A DNA stretch of 59,622 nt from Lentibacillus populi (GCA_014642895.1 BMJD01000027.1:1-59622), one strand, 5' to 3'; positions 1-9,019 are shown, numbered from the stretch's first letter. The notes: a model not told the origin generated them from the sequence alone. Numbers and translations: made by a program.

Positions 1-152
1 GCAATAAATGAATGTGATATACCTCCTATCCAGGCTAGAAATTCTTTTTCATCATAGATGGTGGCTGCGCGAATGCGGAGCCATGTTGGTTTCTTATGGT
101 ATAAGAAAAACTTCGCTTCAGCTATTATAGACGAAACGAATGCCCAGTTTTT
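1..152 (-). other. Open frame without a start codon at the left edge
   Basis: Read on the minus strand, this stretch stays open for about 50 codons from a TAG at 153-155 to the window edge and gives a protein-like translation containing KKPTWLRIRAATIYDEKEF. No ATG, GTG or TTG lies at its beginning. It overlaps the leader hairpin of the following operon. It may be a decayed gene fragment or the chance translation of a repeated leader; I cannot name it. Confidence 0.25.
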
Positions 153-156
153 CTAA
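99..156 (+). repeat. 58-bp leader hairpin repeat, copy 1
   Basis: The element starts with GTATAAG and has outer arms AGAAAAACT (104-112) and AGTTTTTCT (145-153). Its right half is shared with copies at 9680-9738 and 17581-17634. It ends about 15 bases before the AAAGGAG ribosome site of the gene at 184, so it would be the 3' part of that operon's leader. Its function is unknown; the terminator-like run of T after the GC-containing arm is compatible with attenuation. Confidence 0.55.
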
Positions 157-183
157 AAACATTCATGTAAAAGGAGAAAGCAG

Positions 184-372
184 ATGAACAGAAAGAACGC
201 AAAAATGTTATGGGGCGCACTAATCGTTTTTTTAATACTGTTATCCTATATCCTCCCCTACACAATTATGTCAGGGATTCAGGCCTGGTATGGCAGTTTT
301 TTGCTGTGGGGTATTATCGGGATCCTGATTATCGTAGCGAATATCATGGTCACAAGGGATTGGAGGGAATAA
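184..372 (+). CDS. Small two-helix membrane protein, DUF3311-like symporter partner
   Basis: This 62-residue protein has two hydrophobic helices (about residues 8-30 and 36-56), a basic N-terminus and a short charged C-terminus (TRDWRE). That is the size and shape of DUF3311-type proteins encoded directly before sodium:solute symporters. A good AAAGGAG site precedes the ATG, and only one base separates its stop from the symporter start, so the two are almost certainly co-transcribed and translationally coupled. A role as small subunit or assembly partner of the carrier is inferred from position. The 58-bp leader hairpin lies just upstream. Confidence 0.75.
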   Translation: MNRKNAKMLWGALIVFLILLSYILPYTIMSGIQAWYGSFLLWGIIGILIIVANIMVTRDWRE

Positions 373-373
373 A

Positions 374-1870
374 ATGAGTTCAAATCTGGTAACTTTGGGA
401 ATTGTAATTTATGTTGTTTTAGCATTAGCCGTTGCATTGATGGCGCGACGTGGGAACCGGACGGATATGTCTGGTTACTTCCTTGGCGGCCGCAACATGA
501 ATGGGATTTTATCAGCATTAAGCTACAGTGCCACAACGTACAGTGCTTTTATGCTGGTCGGTTTGGCCGGTCTTACGTATCAAGGCGGGGTCGGTGCGCT
601 TGGGTTTGAAATAGTTTACTTCACCGGTGTTTCGCTCGTTGCCTTATTCGGTCCGCGTTTTTGGCTGGCAGGGAAAAAATTTGGCTATGTTACACCTTCG
701 GAAATGGTTGGGGATCGTTATGAAAGTAAAACGGCAGCTGCGGCTATTTCAATTGTAAATTGTTTGTTTCTTATTCCATACTGTGCAGTTCAGCTCGCAG
801 GCATAGGCTATTTATTACAGGGAATCACCAATAATGCCATTCCCTTTACCGTGGGAGTTGTGATTGCCACTGGCCTAGCCATTCTTTTTTCTTATACAGC
901 TGGCATTCGTTCCGTTGTTTGGACAGATTCCCTGCAAGCAGTGATCATGATTATTACATCTACACTCGTTGTGCTATTGGTAATCCATGGGTTAGGTGGT
1001 TTTGGCTCGTTTTTTGCTACATTGCAAACCGATCATCCTGATGCACTTTCCGTACCGGGCAATGGCTATTTTAATTTCTTAACATTTCTTGGCTTGACAC
1101 TGCCATGGTTTTTCTTTAGCTTGTCCAATCCCCAGGTGAGTCAGCGAATGTTTATGCCTGCATCACTAAAGGGGTTACGGCAAATGCTGATTGGTTTTCT
1201 TGTATTTGGCTTTATTTACACCTTCGTATCGGTATTATGGGGATTTTCTGCACTTCAAATGTTTCCTGATCTAACTACAGCCGATTTGGCAACACCAAAA
1301 TTATTATCGTCTGACCTGGTACCACCGGTTCTTGGTGTTATCGTCATGATTGGTATTCTCGCTGCTGCTGTTTCGACCATCGATTCGATTATGCTGACAT
1401 TGTCATCGATGGTCGCACGTGATGTATATGGGAACTTGCAAAAAGATGCCTCTGATGCGAAACAATTACGGGTTGGAAAAATCGTGATTCCTATCATCGC
1501 AATTTTGGCGTTTGCCTTTGCCGAGCTGGAACTTAACCTGATAGCCATATTGTCTGTCGCAGCATCGTCCGGATTAATTGTTACAGTTCCAGCGTTTTTT
1601 GGTACCTTTTTTTGGAGACGTGGAACCGCTGCAGGTGTCATTTCCAGTGTATCAATTGGTGCAGTTATCGTCATGATGTTGGAATTCACCGGTTTAAAAC
1701 CGTTTGGACTGGCTGCCGGGATTTGGGGGCTCATCATTTCCACAGTACTTTTTATTGGTGTAAGTTTGGCGACAAAGGCTCCTGTAAAAAAGGCGGAGCT
1801 ATTTATCACTATATTGAAAACGAAGCCGGAGAAAAAGCAACAGCAGATATCACAAAAAGAACTGAAATAA
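374..1870 (+). CDS. Sodium:solute symporter (SSS family)
   Basis: A 498-residue polytopic membrane protein with about 13 hydrophobic segments. The N-terminal helix is followed by the YFLGGRNMNG-type loop and a helix rich in small residues (LSYSATTYSAFMLVG), both hallmarks of the SSS/SLC5 fold. It also has the PQVSQRMF segment after helix 7 and the AAAVSTIDSIMLTLSS segment near residue 335, which matches the sodium-site helix of the family. The C-terminus is a basic cytoplasmic tail. Substrate cannot be read from sequence; PanF-like and organic-acid carriers are the closest in general appearance. It follows its DUF3311-like partner and ends at a strong terminator, so the pair is a self-contained transport operon. 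Convergent glutaminase next door could hint at an amino-acid-related substrate, but that is weak. Confidence 0.88.
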   Translation: MSSNLVTLGIVIYVVLALAVALMARRGNRTDMSGYFLGGRNMNGILSALSYSATTYSAFMLVGLAGLTYQGGVGALGFEIVYFTGVSLVALFGPRFWLAGKKFGYVTPSEMVGDRYESKTAAAAISIVNCLFLIPYCAVQLAGIGYLLQGITNNAIPFTVGVVIATGLAILFSYTAGIRSVVWTDSLQAVIMIITSTLVVLLVIHGLGGFGSFFATLQTDHPDALSVPGNGYFNFLTFLGLTLPWFFFSLSNPQVSQRMFMPASLKGLRQMLIGFLVFGFIYTFVSVLWGFSALQMFPDLTTADLATPKLLSSDLVPPVLGVIVMIGILAAAVSTIDSIMLTLSSMVARDVYGNLQKDASDAKQLRVGKIVIPIIAILAFAFAELELNLIAILSVAASSGLIVTVPAFFGTFFWRRGTAAGVISSVSIGAVIVMMLEFTGLKPFGLAAGIWGLIISTVLFIGVSLATKAPVKKAELFITILKTKPEKKQQQISQKELK

Positions 1871-1905
1871 GGAAGGAACAAGCCCCAGTGTACCTTCCTT
1901 ATTTC
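1864..1905 (+). terminator. Bidirectional intrinsic terminator
   Basis: A perfect 12-13-bp stem (GAAATAAGGAAGG / CCTTCCTTATTTC) with a 16-base loop, followed by TTTAAAA on the plus strand and flanked by A/T on both sides. It separates the symporter from the convergent glutaminase gene. Confidence 0.8.
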
Positions 1906-1906
1906 T

Positions 1907-2902
1907 TTAAAAGATACTTAAATCCCATTGCTTGGCGATATGCCGCAATAAACGAATTCCTGCTATACTGTTCCCTTTGTTATCTAATGCTGGACCATAC
2001 ACACCGATGCCACAGCCCTCAATAAATGGTAATTCTTCCTCACGAACCCTTGGTGGTGCTACTGCCATTATCCCACCGGAAACACCACTTTTCGCCGGAA
2101 TCCCGACGTATGTCGCAAATTTTCCGGAGGCATCATACATTCCACAAGTTAACATTAACGCCTTCACAATACGCGCAACCTGGCGGGGGATAATCTCTTT
2201 CTCTGCTTTCGGATCCTCCCCATCATTTGCCAAGATCATTCCGATTCTGGCGAGATCATCCACCGTCACTTCGATGGAGCACTGTTTGAAATAAGTTTCC
2301 AACGTTATGTTTAGATCTGATTCAAGGAATCCGGTTTCCAGCAAATAATAGCCAATTGCCCGGTTTCGCATCGAAGAATCTCGCTCTGATTCATAAACAT
2401 CAACATTAATCGCTGGACGATACCCAAGCATCGCCTCCATTAAATTCAGGATTGGTTTCAGCTTTTGATCGGACGTTTTTCCTTGTAAAATTGATGTTAC
2501 AGTAATTGCCCCTGCATTAATTAATGGATTGAACGGCTTTTTTACCTGTTTCATTTCCAAATGCATGATCGAATTAAAAGCCTCTCCAGTTGGCTCCACA
2601 TCAACCCGGTCAAGCATATAGCCAACACCCCGTTCCATACAGGCAGTAATAAAACTTAACACCTTTGAAATACTCTGGATGGTAAATGGGATATCGACGT
2701 CACCTGACCGAATCGTCATCCCATCTTTCCCCATGATGGAAATACCTAAATGGTCTCGATTTGCTTCAGCCAAAATCGGGATATAGGAAGCCACTTTTCC
2801 TTCCGTTGTATGTTTTCGGTAAAAGGATACCCAATCATCAACATAATTCTCAAGCCATTCCTGCGTTTGCTCCGTATTCCAGTTTGCTGCTCCTTGCACC
2901 AT
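1907..2902 (-). CDS. glsA: Glutaminase A
   Basis: Serine-dependent glutaminase (L-glutamine to glutamate plus ammonia), cytosolic. The protein has the beta-lactamase-like fold signatures of the family: the SxxK motif (Ser77-Lys80 in QSISK), a FNPLINAGAI loop, and the C-terminal PAKSGVSGGIMAV segment. I start it at the ATG at 2902 (331 residues) because GAGGTGA lies seven bases upstream; the longer frame from 2941 would add 13 residues without a ribosome site. 331 residues is slightly longer than the usual 305-330. It faces the symporter operon and is divergent from the PLP gene at 3053. In salt-tolerant Bacillaceae such enzymes may help supply glutamate as osmolyte, but no regulatory site shows this. 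Confidence 0.93.
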   Translation of the reverse strand: MVQGAANWNTEQTQEWLENYVDDWVSFYRKHTTEGKVASYIPILAEANRDHLGISIMGKDGMTIRSGDVDIPFTIQSISKVLSFITACMERGVGYMLDRVDVEPTGEAFNSIMHLEMKQVKKPFNPLINAGAITVTSILQGKTSDQKLKPILNLMEAMLGYRPAINVDVYESERDSSMRNRAIGYYLLETGFLESDLNITLETYFKQCSIEVTVDDLARIGMILANDGEDPKAEKEIIPRQVARIVKALMLTCGMYDASGKFATYVGIPAKSGVSGGIMAVAPPRVREEELPFIEGCGIGVYGPALDNKGNSIAGIRLLRHIAKQWDLSIF

Positions 2903-3052
2903 TACGATCACCTCACGAAAAGTTATGTAAAAGCGATGCACAAAAATTATTTCAGAATTTTCCCTGTTATGTGTGTTCTTATGCTACCATAAGTATAAAG
3001 ATACTATATCACCATCTATCTGCAACGATATGTTTACAAAGGAGTTTTTGTT

Positions 3053-4240
3053 ATGCCGGACTATGATTACTACAAAGAGGCATTAAAAAATGTAACAAAA
3101 CCATGTGCATTCCTGAATCTTGATGTGCTGGCTGAAAATATCCATGATATCACCGGGAAAAGCAATAACAAAAAGATACGGATTGCCAGTAAATCAATTC
3201 GCAGTGTTGCTGTCTTAAAAACGATTCTTAACGCCTCCCCTGTTTTTCAAGGGATTATGTGCTTTACAGCTGATGAAGCCGTGTATTTAAATGGGCATGG
3301 TTTTGACGATCTGCTAATCGCATATCCAGTTTGGGATACTTACCACTTAAAACAGATTGCTAAACTCAGGAGAGACAATCATATCATTACCGTGATGATT
3401 GATTCAATTGAGCACATTGATCGTCTGGAAAAAGCCGCCAAGGCGGAACATTGTACATTCTTAGTATGTATCGATATCGACCTGTCTAGTGATTTTTTTG
3501 GTCTTCATTTTGGTGTGCACCGTTCACCGATAAAAACGCTTGAACACGCAATGGCAATTATCAACCGCGCCACTGGCTCCAACTACCTGCAAATTGACGG
3601 GGTAATGGGGTATGAAGCGCAGATCGCCGGTGTTACCGACAATGACCCAAATCAGAAGGCAAAAAATAATGTAATCCGATTTTTGAAAAGAAAATCATCA
3701 GCAGAACTGATCAAAAAGCGAGACATGATCATCAAAGCAATAAAAAGGAAAGGTATTTCATTGCGATTTGTCAATGGTGGTGGTACAGGGAGCCTGCATC
3801 AAACATCACGTGAAACAGAAGTTACGGAGGTGACTGTTGGATCGGGCTTTTTTAATCCGGGTTTGTTCGACTATTATCAAGCATTTAAACGACAGCCAGC
3901 TGTTGGATTTGCCATTGAAATCACCCGTATTCCGACAAGTCATATTTATACTTGTTCAGGTGGCGGCTATATTGCTTCGGGAGCTACGGGTCATGATAAG
4001 CAGCCACATGTTTATTTGCCTGAAGGTGCCAAACTTATTGCGAATGAGGGTGCCGGCGAAGTGCAAACACCAATTTATTATGCCGGAAAAATCCAGCTTA
4101 CCCACGGTGATCCAATTATCATGCGTCATAGTAAAGCTGGAGAATTATGTGAACGTTTCCATTACCTTCATCTTATCCAAAATGGAAGGATAATTGGTAA
4201 ATACACGACCTACAGGGGGGACAATCAATGTTTTCTGTAA
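3053..4240 (+). CDS. PLP-dependent amino acid deaminase/aldolase (D-threonine aldolase-like)
   Basis: A 395-residue fold-type III PLP enzyme with an alanine-racemase-type N-terminal barrel. The cofactor lysine is probably Lys47 in IASKSIR, followed by the CFTADEA and NGGGTGS segments, the latter being the phosphate-binding loop. The C-terminal part has the THxYTCSGGGY and HSKAGELCE segments typical of the D-serine dehydratase/D-threonine aldolase-like domain with metal-binding His and Cys. AAAGGAG precedes the ATG. The stop overlaps the start of the following oxidase by 13 bases, so the two act as one unit. Exact substrate is unknown; the pairing with an aldonolactone-oxidase-like flavoprotein suggests a joint pathway I cannot identify. 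Confidence 0.8.
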   Translation: MPDYDYYKEALKNVTKPCAFLNLDVLAENIHDITGKSNNKKIRIASKSIRSVAVLKTILNASPVFQGIMCFTADEAVYLNGHGFDDLLIAYPVWDTYHLKQIAKLRRDNHIITVMIDSIEHIDRLEKAAKAEHCTFLVCIDIDLSSDFFGLHFGVHRSPIKTLEHAMAIINRATGSNYLQIDGVMGYEAQIAGVTDNDPNQKAKNNVIRFLKRKSSAELIKKRDMIIKAIKRKGISLRFVNGGGTGSLHQTSRETEVTEVTVGSGFFNPGLFDYYQAFKRQPAVGFAIEITRIPTSHIYTCSGGGYIASGATGHDKQPHVYLPEGAKLIANEGAGEVQTPIYYAGKIQLTHGDPIIMRHSKAGELCERFHYLHLIQNGRIIGKYTTYRGDNQCFL

Positions 4241-5538
4241 AAACAAATGAATGGAAAAACTGGTCAGAAACGGTAATGAGCCGATCGGAGGCATTTCGGC
4301 ATCCGAAAACGGTAAATGAAATTGCGGCAATAGTTGCAGAATGTAATGCAACAGGGAAAAAAATACGGGTGGTCGGTGCGGGCCATTCCTTTACCCCATT
4401 GGCCGCAACAAGCGAGGTACTCGTTTCGCTTAAGCATTTAACTGGAATCGATACAATTGACCGGGAACAAGACCTTGTTACAGTATGGGCAGGGACTACT
4501 TTGAAAGACCTTGGCGAATTACTTTATAAAGAAGGATACGCAATGGAGAACCTCGGTGATATTAATGTCCAGTCCATCGCCGGTGCGATAAGTACTGGAA
4601 CTCACGGTACCGGGATTAACTTTGGCAGCATCTCTACACAGGTTACCATGCTGACAGTCATTACGGCATCTGGTAAACAAATGGAAATAGCTGCGGATAA
4701 AAACGCGGAATTTTTCCAAGCCTCACGGATATCATTAGGAATGCTTGGCGTAATTGTCAAAGTACAGTTGCAGGTTATACCATCGCATCAATTAATTAGT
4801 GAAACCTACAAAACACCGCTTAATCACTGTTTAGCACGGTTAGACGAATTAAAACAGGCAAACCGCCATTTTGAATTTTTTTGGTTCCCGTACACGAAAA
4901 CGGTGCAAATAAAGCTAATGAACAGCTCCGGAACTAACCCGCAGCCGAATAAAAAAGGAAGTACATTTAATAAAATCGTGATCGAAAACGGTGCGTTTTG
5001 GCTATTATCCCAAATGTGCCGTATGCAGCCTAGATTGAGTAAAACGGCAAGCAATATTTCGGCATTAGGTATTCCCTCAGCTAAAGAGGCCGGTAATAGC
5101 CATGCATTGTATGCAACCCCACGATTAGTAAAATTTTATGAAATGGAATACAGTGTGCCTGCAGAAAGGATGCGCGTTGTGCTTGAGGATATTCAATACG
5201 TACTGGAAAATCAAAAGTTCGCGGTGCATTTTCCAATTGAGTGCCGCTATGTAAAAGGGGATGATATTTGGCTTAGCCCGGCCTATCAGCGCGATTCCGC
5301 CTATATCGCCGTTCACATGTACAAAGGCATGGAATTCGAGCCCTATTTTAACGCCATGGAAGAAATATTTCAGTATCATGGAGGTCGCCCGCATTGGGGA
5401 AAAATGCACAACATGACGGCACAGAAGCTGGCGTTGGCATATCCAAAATTCCACGACTTTTTGCATGTACGTGCTAAGCTTGATCCGAATGGGATGTTTT
5501 TGAATGCGTATCTTCAGAAATTGTTTGCAGTTTCTTAG
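4228..5538 (+). CDS. FAD-linked sugar-1,4-lactone oxidase family protein
   Basis: A 436-residue flavoprotein of the vanillyl-alcohol-oxidase superfamily. The N-terminal FAD domain has VVGAGHSFTPLA, whose histidine is the usual site of covalent 8-alpha FAD attachment, and the STGTHGTG loop. The C-terminal D-arabinono/L-gulono-lactone oxidase domain carries the family motif HWGK near residue 390 (GGRPHWGKMHN). It therefore probably oxidises an aldonolactone or alditol with oxygen as acceptor, making hydrogen peroxide. It overlaps the preceding PLP gene by 13 bases. The substrate is unknown. An intrinsic terminator follows at 5774. Confidence 0.82.
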   Translation: MFSVKTNEWKNWSETVMSRSEAFRHPKTVNEIAAIVAECNATGKKIRVVGAGHSFTPLAATSEVLVSLKHLTGIDTIDREQDLVTVWAGTTLKDLGELLYKEGYAMENLGDINVQSIAGAISTGTHGTGINFGSISTQVTMLTVITASGKQMEIAADKNAEFFQASRISLGMLGVIVKVQLQVIPSHQLISETYKTPLNHCLARLDELKQANRHFEFFWFPYTKTVQIKLMNSSGTNPQPNKKGSTFNKIVIENGAFWLLSQMCRMQPRLSKTASNISALGIPSAKEAGNSHALYATPRLVKFYEMEYSVPAERMRVVLEDIQYVLENQKFAVHFPIECRYVKGDDIWLSPAYQRDSAYIAVHMYKGMEFEPYFNAMEEIFQYHGGRPHWGKMHNMTAQKLALAYPKFHDFLHVRAKLDPNGMFLNAYLQKLFAVS

Positions 5539-5646
5539 CAAACTTTAAGACAATTAATAATTGTATCTGAATATTTTTTGAGATAAGCTGTGAATCGTAT
5601 AATAATCAAGCGCTTCTTTGGTTGAATGTATCACGACATCGAAAGG

Positions 5647-5690
5647 GAGAAATTCGCCGATCAAAAGTGAGAAATCGCTGATCGAAAACC
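5647..5690 (+). repeat. Two tandem copies of a 22-bp intergenic unit
   Basis: Two adjacent units, each starting GAGAAAT and containing GATCAAAA or GATCGAAAA, lie between the oxidase gene and its distal terminator. They resemble in style, but not exactly, the GATCGG-containing units at 19191-19315. No coding capacity is seen here. Confidence 0.35.
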
Positions 5691-5773
5691 TTTCTTCACC
5701 GCTGACACAGCAACATTCCTTTTGCATAATCTTCGGAGTTATTCAAACAAATAGGTTTACAAATACTACACAG

Positions 5774-5820
5774 AACGAACCCTGAAAGCCTCGCTAAAGG
5801 TCTTTCAGAGTTCGTTTTTC
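5774..5820 (+). terminator. Intrinsic terminator
   Basis: A 15-bp stem (AACGAACCCTGAAAG / CTTTCAGAGTTCGTT, one mismatch) with a 13-base loop and a TTTTT run. It ends transcription from the 3053-5538 operon and lies about 50 bases before the convergent stress-protein gene. Confidence 0.8.
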
Positions 5821-5867
5821 TGGCAATCATCTCTGTTTAACTTAAGCGCCAACTCACTTAACAATGT

Positions 5868-6197
5868 TTAGCTAGCTTGATTCACAATCAGCAGAATTTT
5901 TCCATGATCCAGCTTCTCTTCAAGCTCGTTCGCTTCATGTTGTGCAAAACCGAGTTCTTTAAATTTCTGACGGAGTTCATCACCTTTTTTACGAAAAATG
6001 TTTCCAACCGCTGTGCCTAGTCCTTCTTCACTCACACCAACCTTATTAGCATCAACTTTTTCAGCTACTCTATTGGTCCGATCGGCATCGTGAGACATTA
6101 CATACAAGTTGTCCTTATGGATTCCTTTTGCTGACAGTTCTTTCACTTCAGTCATTAAAGCAGTATCATCCTGAAATTCCTTTACTATTGGTTTCAT
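5868..6197 (-). CDS. General stress protein 17M-like (YflT family)
   Basis: A 109-residue soluble protein of the heat-induced stress protein YflT family (GSP17M). The N-terminal half has the characteristic MKPIVKEF start and KGIHKDNLYVMSHD segment of this small alpha/beta domain; the C-terminal half is helical and charged. A GAGGAGG ribosome site precedes the ATG, and a near-ideal sigma-B promoter lies 69-93 bases upstream. The family is part of the general stress regulon in Bacillus, with no defined biochemical role. It stands alone. Confidence 0.87.
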   Translation of the reverse strand: MKPIVKEFQDDTALMTEVKELSAKGIHKDNLYVMSHDADRTNRVAEKVDANKVGVSEEGLGTAVGNIFRKKGDELRQKFKELGFAQHEANELEEKLDHGKILLIVNQAS

Positions 6198-6265
6198 GAA
6201 ATCTCCTCCTCAAATTGATAGATTGGTTCAGAGCATGATACCTGTCCTTCAGCTCTATAATTTTT

Positions 6266-6290
6266 ATACCCGTATCCATTATGGTTAAAC
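6266..6290 (-). promoter_or_regulatory. Sigma-B promoter of the 17M stress gene
   Basis: On the minus strand GTTTAA (6285-6290) is followed after 13 bases by GGGTAT (6266-6271). This matches the general stress consensus GTTTAA-N12-15-GGGTAT in every position of both boxes. It fits the known sigma-B control of this gene family. Confidence 0.8.
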
Positions 6291-6398
6291 GTAAAAAAAT
6301 GTGGGGAAATAACGATTACATGTAAATTCCAGGTAATAATACCGATCAATCAAGTTTCTTCATGAGATTGAAAACGTATCTTCCTATTATATTTCGAT

Positions 6399-6430
6399 AA
6401 AAAAAGAGACTAACCTCGCAGCTAGTCCCT
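6399..6430 (-). terminator. Intrinsic terminator of the CAP-domain gene
   Basis: On the minus strand GGGACTAGC pairs with GTTAGTCTC around a short loop and is followed by TTTTTT, immediately after the stop codon of the CAP gene. Confidence 0.75.
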
Positions 6431-6440
6431 CATCATCCGT

Positions 6441-7232
6441 TTATTTTCCGATAAATTCTTGCGTCCAGTAATTGCCGTTTTCAACATATCCTACACCAAT
6501 ATGGGTGAATTTCGGATTTAAAATGTTGGCACGGTGACCTTCACTGTTCATCCAGCCATTTACGACTTCTTCCGGTGTACGTTGCCCTCTGGCAATGTTT
6601 TCTCCAGCTGAACGGTAGCTAATACCATATTGCTTCATCATATCGAATGGTGAGCCGTACGTTGGGCTGTTATGAGAAAAGTAACCATTTGCACTCATAT
6701 CACGTGATTTTTCATGTGCTACTTTGCTTAATTCCGCATCTACTTTAAGTGGTGATAGGCCTTGCTTTTCACGCTCTTGATTGGTTAAGTCAACAACTTG
6801 TTGTTCATATTGGCTTAACCCTTGTGATTGTGACTCATTTTGCTGTTCATTTTTATCTGCAGCAGGCTGTTGTGTAGTTGTCTCTGTTTTGTCTGTTTGC
6901 TTCGGCTGTTCTTGTGTTTGCTTTTGTTGTTCTTGTGGTTGTTCTTGTGTTTGCTCTGGCTGTTTTCCTTCTTGTTTGTCTTTATCGGCTTGTGCTTGCT
7001 GATCACCTTGATGTTTCCAATTCAGTTGGCAATGCTTGAAATAATCATTTAGTAGATTACTATTGTTGCCTTGTGAAGATTTGTGCCAGTTTCCACCATT
7101 AACAGAATAATAAACTTTATATGTTTTATCTGATGAATGATCTGTGTTAGCCGATGCATCTACAGAAGATAACGCTCCGCCAAATAATAATGCTGTCGAT
7201 AACGCCGTAACGACGCCGAGTTTTTTCAACAT
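6441..7232 (-). CDS. Secreted CAP (SCP/PR1)-domain protein, YkwD-like
   Basis: A 263-residue exported protein. Residues 1-27 form a signal peptide (MLKKLG, hydrophobic core, cleavage near VDASA). A short domain with KVYYSVNGG follows at about 32-60. Then comes a very Gln/Glu/Lys-rich linker (about 75-145, repeating QEQPQ and KQTQEQPK units). The C-terminal 120 residues are a CAP domain with the VDLTNQEREKQGL, SHNSP, GENIARG and GWMNSEGHRANIL segments. CAP proteins of Bacilli are secreted or wall-associated and mostly of unknown function, often linked to sporulation or stress. The start is odd: the good AAAGGAG site is 12 bases from this ATG but only five from an out-of-frame ATG at 7242. Confidence 0.85.
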   Translation of the reverse strand: MLKKLGVVTALSTALLFGGALSSVDASANTDHSSDKTYKVYYSVNGGNWHKSSQGNNSNLLNDYFKHCQLNWKHQGDQQAQADKDKQEGKQPEQTQEQPQEQQKQTQEQPKQTDKTETTTQQPAADKNEQQNESQSQGLSQYEQQVVDLTNQEREKQGLSPLKVDAELSKVAHEKSRDMSANGYFSHNSPTYGSPFDMMKQYGISYRSAGENIARGQRTPEEVVNGWMNSEGHRANILNPKFTHIGVGYVENGNYWTQEFIGK

Positions 7233-7682
7233 CTTTCATGCACTCTCCTTTGGTTTTTGTTTTTGCAAAACTAATCATAGCATGGTTTTTTTGTAATAAA
7301 GCTGGAAAGGCCTGCCAACGCAGAATAAACAAAAATAATTTACAGGGCATGTCAATAAAAATCTTTAATTTCCAAGAAAAATAGACTTGTATAATATCGG
7401 TCAAACAGGAAAATGTTCAATACACTGGTAAAAATTACAGTAAATCCGCTATTGACACCCCCGCAATTTCCGATGTTATATTACAAAATATCTGAATTTG
7501 TAATCAGATTGTTACTTGATTTTTCAACGATTTAATGATTGGAGTTGTCCTGATCGAGTTAAAGAATCATCCTCCCAACCTACTAAATAACAAAATATGT
7601 AAAGTGCTTATCTACCCCCAAAAATTATGTTATGGTATAGAAGATATTTAATTAGAAAACTGTCATCATTGGAGGAGCTTAT
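7233..7682. promoter_or_regulatory. Divergent intergenic region between the CAP gene and mreBH
   Basis: 450 bp with no gene. A weak sigma-A candidate is TTGACA at 7452-7457 with GTTATA 17 bases later. Two ACCCCC blocks (7457-7462 and 7614-7619) resemble the -35 element described for the heat-shock sigma factor SigI, which controls mreBH in B. subtilis, but neither has a clear CGAA -10 element at a proper distance. I therefore only flag them. Confidence 0.3.
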
Positions 7683-8690
7683 ATGTTATCTAATGCAGAA
7701 ATTGGAATAGATTTAGGTACGGCAAATATACTTATATATTCAAAATCAAAAGGAATTGTTTTAAATGAGCCGTCCGTTGTGGCCATCGATGTTAATACAA
7801 AAAATGTTGTTGCGGTCGGTGCAGAAGCAAAAGAGATGGTAGGAAAAACACCGCAAAACATTGTTCCGATTCGACCTTTAAAAGACGGCGTTATTGCGGA
7901 TTATGATGTGACCGCTCAGATGCTGAAGGAATTTTTGAAAAAGGTCAGCAAAAAAATGGGACTGTCGATGCGGAAACCTACTATTGTTGTTTGTACACCA
8001 TCTGGAAGTACCACAGTTGAACGCCGCGCCATTCATAATGCAGTCACAAGCTACGGCGCAAAACAGGTCCACTTAATTGAAGAACCAGTTGCTGCTGCGA
8101 TTGGCGCCGATTTACCAGTAGACGAGCCAATCGCTAATGTGGTTGTCGACATTGGCGGTGGTACTTCCGAAGTAGGAATTATCTCATTTGGCGGGGTTGT
8201 CTCCTGCAATTCTGTCCGGATTGGCGGCGACAAGATGGATGAAGAGATTATCCAGTACATCCGCAAAAAATACAACATTCTTATCGGGGAACGAACAGCA
8301 GAAAATATTAAAATCGAAATTGGCTACGCACATCCTGATCATAAGGAAGAAACAATGGATGTTCGCGGACGTGATATGGTCACCGGTTTACCAAAAACTG
8401 TTACCATTTCATCATTTGAAATTTATAATGCATTAAAAGAATCATTGCAGCAGATCCTGGAGGCAATCCGTGCGACACTTGAGAACTGCCCGCCGGAATT
8501 AAGCGGTGATATTGTTGATCGGGGTATCGTTTTAACAGGCGGTGGCTCCCTATTGAACGGAATGAAGGATTGGCTGGCGCAGGAAATTATTGTTCCTGTT
8601 CACATTGCACCAAATCCCCTTGAGTCGGTTGCAGTCGGGACAGGACGGGCTTTGAAAATGATATCAAAGCTGCAAAAAGCCGCGAAATAA
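7683..8690 (+). CDS. mreBH: Rod shape-determining actin homologue MreBH
   Basis: A 335-residue actin-fold ATPase, the same length as B. subtilis MreBH. It begins [20 protein letters not shown], the phosphate-1 loop, and has [16 protein letters not shown] (phosphate-2) and [10 protein letters not shown] (adenosine motif), plus the [11 protein letters not shown] connecting helix. MreB paralogues polymerise under the membrane and steer wall synthesis; MreBH directs the LytE hydrolase. I prefer MreBH over MreB or Mbl because of length, the isolated position outside the mreBCD operon, and overall resemblance, especially the C-terminal LQKA end. A GGAGGAG ribosome site precedes the ATG and a terminator follows. 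Confidence 0.85.
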   Translation: MLSNAEIGIDLGTANILIYSKSKGIVLNEPSVVAIDVNTKNVVAVGAEAKEMVGKTPQNIVPIRPLKDGVIADYDVTAQMLKEFLKKVSKKMGLSMRKPTIVVCTPSGSTTVERRAIHNAVTSYGAKQVHLIEEPVAAAIGADLPVDEPIANVVVDIGGGTSEVGIISFGGVVSCNSVRIGGDKMDEEIIQYIRKKYNILIGERTAENIKIEIGYAHPDHKEETMDVRGRDMVTGLPKTVTISSFEIYNALKESLQQILEAIRATLENCPPELSGDIVDRGIVLTGGGSLLNGMKDWLAQEIIVPVHIAPNPLESVAVGTGRALKMISKLQKAAK

Positions 8691-8703
8691 TAGACTATTT
8701 GTG

Positions 8704-8733
8704 GCCGTACGCCGATATAGTGTACGGCTATTT
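8704..8733 (+). terminator. Terminator-like hairpin after mreBH
   Basis: GCCGTAC (8704-8710) pairs with GTACGGC (8722-8728), followed by TATTTGC. The U-tract is poor, so termination is likely but not certain. The rest of 8734-9019 holds only loosely repeated AAGTTCA-type sequence and no gene. Confidence 0.55.
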
Positions 8734-9019
8734 GCTATTTCTAAATTTATCCAATCTATGGAAGTACATCGGTTAAAAAGGAGCAAAAGGCTAAAGTTCA
8801 TACTGATTATGCTGAAGTTCACGAAAGGAAACCTGAAATTCATTTTTAAGACTTTTAAAAAAAATAAATAATGCTGGTTTTAACAATAACCTTTGCAGAC
8901 ATTTACCATTAGATCCAAGGATTTCCCCACTAACCCCTCAATCTAACAACTTTCTCAAAAAAATAAAGGATTTTCCCGATACGTGTTGAATATATAGAGT
9001 AATGTAGCGAGGTGATTGC

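Noticed and set aside
1255-1881. A 208-codon minus-strand frame inside the symporter gene
   Set aside because: It is an antisense shadow; the plus-strand frame has the conserved SSS motifs and a ribosome site.
6781-7052. Cys- and Leu-rich plus-strand open frames
   Set aside because: They are shadows of the Gln-rich linker codons of the CAP-domain gene on the other strand.
8790-8850. Short tandem repeats after mreBH
   Set aside because: AAGTTCA-type units of about 21 bp are too diverged to call a repeat with confidence.
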